Source: Paractinoplanes durhamensis
GTDB taxonomy: Bacteria; Actinomycetota; Actinomycetes; Mycobacteriales; Micromonosporaceae
Assembly: GCF_016862175.1 (NCBI RefSeq)
Contig: NZ_BOML01000050.1
Span: forward strand, 62,001 to 126,000
Reading direction: 5' to 3'
Length of the DNA stretch: 64,000 bases
Notes under the pieces: model-generated
Told to the model about the DNA's origin: nothing
The model's database searches: none
What the model saw: only the letters and a program-made list of their open reading frames with translations
In this document: positions 61,645-64,000 of the stretch, piece after piece
How the letters are laid out: each line of letters starts with the position of its first letter
How positions within the stretch are numbered: the first letter of the stretch is position 1
Position numbers and translations under genes: made by a program

Positions 61645-64000
61645 GTGACCGAAGGACAGGCCCCCCAGCCATGGAAGGATCCGGCGGTACCGGTTCCGGA
61701 GCGGGTCGCACTCCTGCTCGCCGCGATGACCGTTGAGGAAAAGGTCGCACAACTCGGCAGCCGATGGGTCGGAAACGACATGCAGGAGTCCGGCGACGCC
61801 GCGCCCAGCACCGACCCGGAGGAGACGCTGAACGTCGCCCCGATGCAGGACGTCTTTGCCGCTTCCGGCACCGTACCGCTGTCGGAGGCCAGCCGGAACG
61901 GTCTAGGGCACTTGACGCGTGTCTATGGCAGCGTCCCGCTGACCGCGACCGAGGGTGCCGCCGAGGTCATCCGGCAGCAACGGATCGTGCTCGGCAACTC
62001 GCGGCTCGGCATCCCGGCCCTCGTCCACGAGGAGTGCCTCACCGGCTTCACGTCGTTCGGCGCCACCGTCTACCCGGCCGCGATCGCCTGGGGTGCCACC
62101 TTCGACCCGGAGCTGGTCGAGCGGATGGCCGCCTCGATCGGCCGGGACATGGCCGCCCTCGGCATCCACCAGGGCCTGTCCCCGGTGCTGGACGTGGTCC
62201 GTGACTACCGCTGGGGCCGGGTCGAGGAGACCATCGGCGAGGACCCGTACCTGGTGGCCCTGCTCGGCGCCGGCTACGTGCGCGGCCTGCAGAGCGCCGG
62301 GGTGATCGCCACCCTCAAGCACTTCGCGGGCTATTCGGCCTCGCGCGGCGCCCGCAACCACGGCCCGGTGTCGATGGGCCGGCGCGAACTGCTCGACGTC
62401 ATCCTGCCGACGTTCGAGACCGCGGTCCGCGAGGCCGGCGTCGGGTCGGTGATGAACTCCTACTCCGACGTCGACGGCGTGCCGGCCGGCGCCGACCCGT
62501 GGCTGCTCACCGAGGTGCTGCGCGAGCAGTGGGGCTTCACCGGCACGGTGGTCAGCGACTACTGGGCGGTGCCGTTCCTGGCCAGCATGCACCGGGTCGC
62601 CGCCGACATGGACGACGCCGGCGTGCAGGCCCTGACGGCCGGCATCGACGTCGAGCTGCCCGACACGCTGGGCTTCGGGCCGGGCCTGATCGGCAGGGTG
62701 CCGGAGGAGCTGATCGACCGGGCCGCGGCCCGCCTGCTCACCCAGAAGGTCGAGCTCGGCCTGCTCGACCCGGGCTGGACGCCGGAGGGCTCGGTGGCCG
62801 ACGCCGACCAGGTCGACCTCGACTCCCCCGCCAACCGGGCGCTCGCCCGGGAGATGGCCGAGAAGTCGATCATCCTGCTGGATGCCGGATCAACGCTGCC
62901 GCTCGATCCGGAGCTGCGGAAGGTCGCGGTGGTCGGCCCCTGCGCCGCCGATCCGCGTACGTTCATGGGTTGTTACGCCTTCCCCAACCACGTGCTGCCG
63001 CGCTACCCGGACGCCGGGCTCGGCATCGAGGTCCCGACCGCGGTCGACGCGCTCCGGAACGAGCTGGCCGCCGAGGTGACCTACGAGCGCGGCTGCGAGG
63101 TGAACAGCGACGACCGGTCCGGCTTCGCGGCCGCGGTCGCCGCCGCCCGCGACGCGGACGTCTGCATCGCCCTGGTCGGCGACCTGGCCGGGCTGTTCGG
63201 GCACGGCACGTCGGGCGAGGGCTGCGACGCCGACGAGCTGCGGCTGCCGGGCCTGCAGGGCGAGCTGCTGCAGGAGTTGCTGGCGACGGGTACGCCGGTG
63301 GTGGTGGTCGTGGTCTCCGGCCGGCCGTACGCGCTGGGTGACGTGGCCGGCTCGGCCGCGGCGCTGGTGCAGGCGTTCATGCCTGGTGAGGAAGGTGCGT
63401 CGGCCATCGCGGGGGTGCTCAGCGGGCGGGTCCAGCCGGGCGCGAAACTCCCGGTGCAGATCCCGAGGACCCCGGGCGGCCAGCCCGGCACCTATCTGCA
63501 GCCGGTCCTCGGCGCGGAGAACAGCGGGGTCAGCAACCTCGACCCGACGCCGCTGTTCCCGTTCGGGCACGGCCGCTCGTACACCACGTTCGAGGTCGAC
63601 GACCTGCGGATCAGCGACGGCAGCGTGCCGACCGACGGCGAGTTCAGCGTGACCGTGCGGGTGCGCAACACCGGCGAGCGGGCCGGTGACGAGGTCGTGC
63701 AGCTCTACCTGCGCGACGTGATCGCGCAGGTCACCCGGCCGGTGAAGCAGCTGACCGGGTTCGCCCGGGTGCCGCTGGCGCCGGGTGAGGCCAAGGATGT
63801 CCGGTTCCGGGTGCACACCGACCGGACCGCCTTCACCGGTCGCGACCTGCGACGTATCGTCGAGCCCGGCGAGCTGGAGATCCTGGTCGGCTCGTCGGCC
63901 ACGGACCTGCCCTGCCGCGGCTCGGTGACGCTGACCGGGGCGATCCGGGAGACCGGACGGGACCGGGTCCTGCTCACCCCGGTCGAGGTCGAGAAGGCCT
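61645..64000 (+). CDS. GH3 beta-xylosidase/beta-glucosidase, cytoplasmic (partial)
   Basis: At least 785 residues of a glycoside hydrolase family 3 enzyme, running off the window near its C-terminus. No signal peptide is present, so it should act inside the cell on imported oligosaccharides. The front MTVEEKVAQLGSRWVGND starts the barrel. IPALVHEECLTGFTSFGATV and SPVLDVVRDYRWGRVEETIG follow, and the nucleophile Asp in GTVVSDYWAV is at residue 305. A second domain (VALVGDLAGLFGHGTSGEG) and a fibronectin-III-like domain (VTVRVRNTGERAGDEVVQLY) follow. GTG 61645 is preceded by TGAGGAG. It is divergent from the importer and resembles BxlA of streptomycetes. Confidence 0.93.
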   Translation, partial: MTEGQAPQPWKDPAVPVPERVALLLAAMTVEEKVAQLGSRWVGNDMQESGDAAPSTDPEETLNVAPMQDVFAASGTVPLSEASRNGLGHLTRVYGSVPLTATEGAAEVIRQQRIVLGNSRLGIPALVHEECLTGFTSFGATVYPAAIAWGATFDPELVERMAASIGRDMAALGIHQGLSPVLDVVRDYRWGRVEETIGEDPYLVALLGAGYVRGLQSAGVIATLKHFAGYSASRGARNHGPVSMGRRELLDVILPTFETAVREAGVGSVMNSYSDVDGVPAGADPWLLTEVLREQWGFTGTVVSDYWAVPFLASMHRVAADMDDAGVQALTAGIDVELPDTLGFGPGLIGRVPEELIDRAAARLLTQKVELGLLDPGWTPEGSVADADQVDLDSPANRALAREMAEKSIILLDAGSTLPLDPELRKVAVVGPCAADPRTFMGCYAFPNHVLPRYPDAGLGIEVPTAVDALRNELAAEVTYERGCEVNSDDRSGFAAAVAAARDADVCIALVGDLAGLFGHGTSGEGCDADELRLPGLQGELLQELLATGTPVVVVVVSGRPYALGDVAGSAAALVQAFMPGEEGASAIAGVLSGRVQPGAKLPVQIPRTPGGQPGTYLQPVLGAENSGVSNLDPTPLFPFGHGRSYTTFEVDDLRISDGSVPTDGEFSVTVRVRNTGERAGDEVVQLYLRDVIAQVTRPVKQLTGFARVPLAPGEAKDVRFRVHTDRTAFTGRDLRRIVEPGELEILVGSSATDLPCRGSVTLTGAIRETGRDRVLLTPVEVEKA

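Overview
This is a 64 kb piece of a very GC-rich chromosome. Nearly every gene is actinobacterial in type: GTG/TTG starts, dense 4-base stop/start overlaps, an ECF42-type sigma factor with a YCII partner, an F420-type LLM oxidoreductase, MocR and LacI regulators, and an FxsC/FxsT pair. A Micromonosporaceae-like soil actinomycete is my best guess. The family is an inference, not something the sequence proves. No rRNA, tRNA, CRISPR array, prophage or transposase was seen.

Region 1 (1-8.3 kb) is a minus-strand operon. It runs alpha/beta hydrolase, an amber-interrupted SsuD-like LLM monooxygenase, an intact paralogue, an SfnB/DszC-like acyl-CoA-dehydrogenase-fold enzyme, a family-5 binding lipoprotein, and DppB- and DppC-like permeases. 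It looks like uptake and oxidative breakdown of an organosulfur or related small molecule. A LysR gene sits beside it. Divergent from LysR is a ketopantoate-reductase/rhodanese fusion followed by a GlcD-like flavin oxidase (8.4-11.6 kb).

Region 2 (11.6-23 kb) has two very large FtsX-like permeases without an ATPase, downstream of a YCII protein and an ECF sigma factor. After these come an F420-type oxidoreductase and a soluble GAF/PAS histidine kinase.

Region 3 (23-51 kb) is dominated by amine and polyamine catabolism. It holds two gamma-aminobutyraldehyde dehydrogenases, a saccharopine-dehydrogenase-like enzyme, an Lrp regulator with a PuuB-like oxidase, three class-III aminotransferases (one GabT), a succinate-semialdehyde dehydrogenase, a complete PotABCD importer, an MmsA-type dehydrogenase and a MocR regulator. 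Together these could carry polyamines through both a C4 branch (GABA to succinate) and a C3 branch (beta-alanine to acetyl-CoA). Interspersed are a methyltransferase remnant, a PheS-related ligase with a possible leader, a cold-shock protein, a secreted GH3 enzyme, a degenerate junction of two broken genes, and a NarL-type two-component system beside an ABC-2 exporter.

Region 4 (51-57 kb) contains a 1648-residue TIR/ParA-like/NB-ARC/TPR protein and its TIR partner. They resemble FxsT and FxsC of the FxSxx-COOH systems, but no FxsA or FxsB is nearby. A roughly 250 bp repeat occurs twice, at 40.8 kb and 56.8 kb. Each copy ends in a 25 bp stem-loop, with a compensatory base-pair change between the copies.

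Region 5 (57-64 kb) is a carbohydrate cluster: LacI regulator, three-gene CUT1 importer and a cytoplasmic GH3 glycosidase that runs off the window. CGAAA-N-TTTCG-type sites lie at both ends, pointing to a xylo- or gluco-oligosaccharide regulon.
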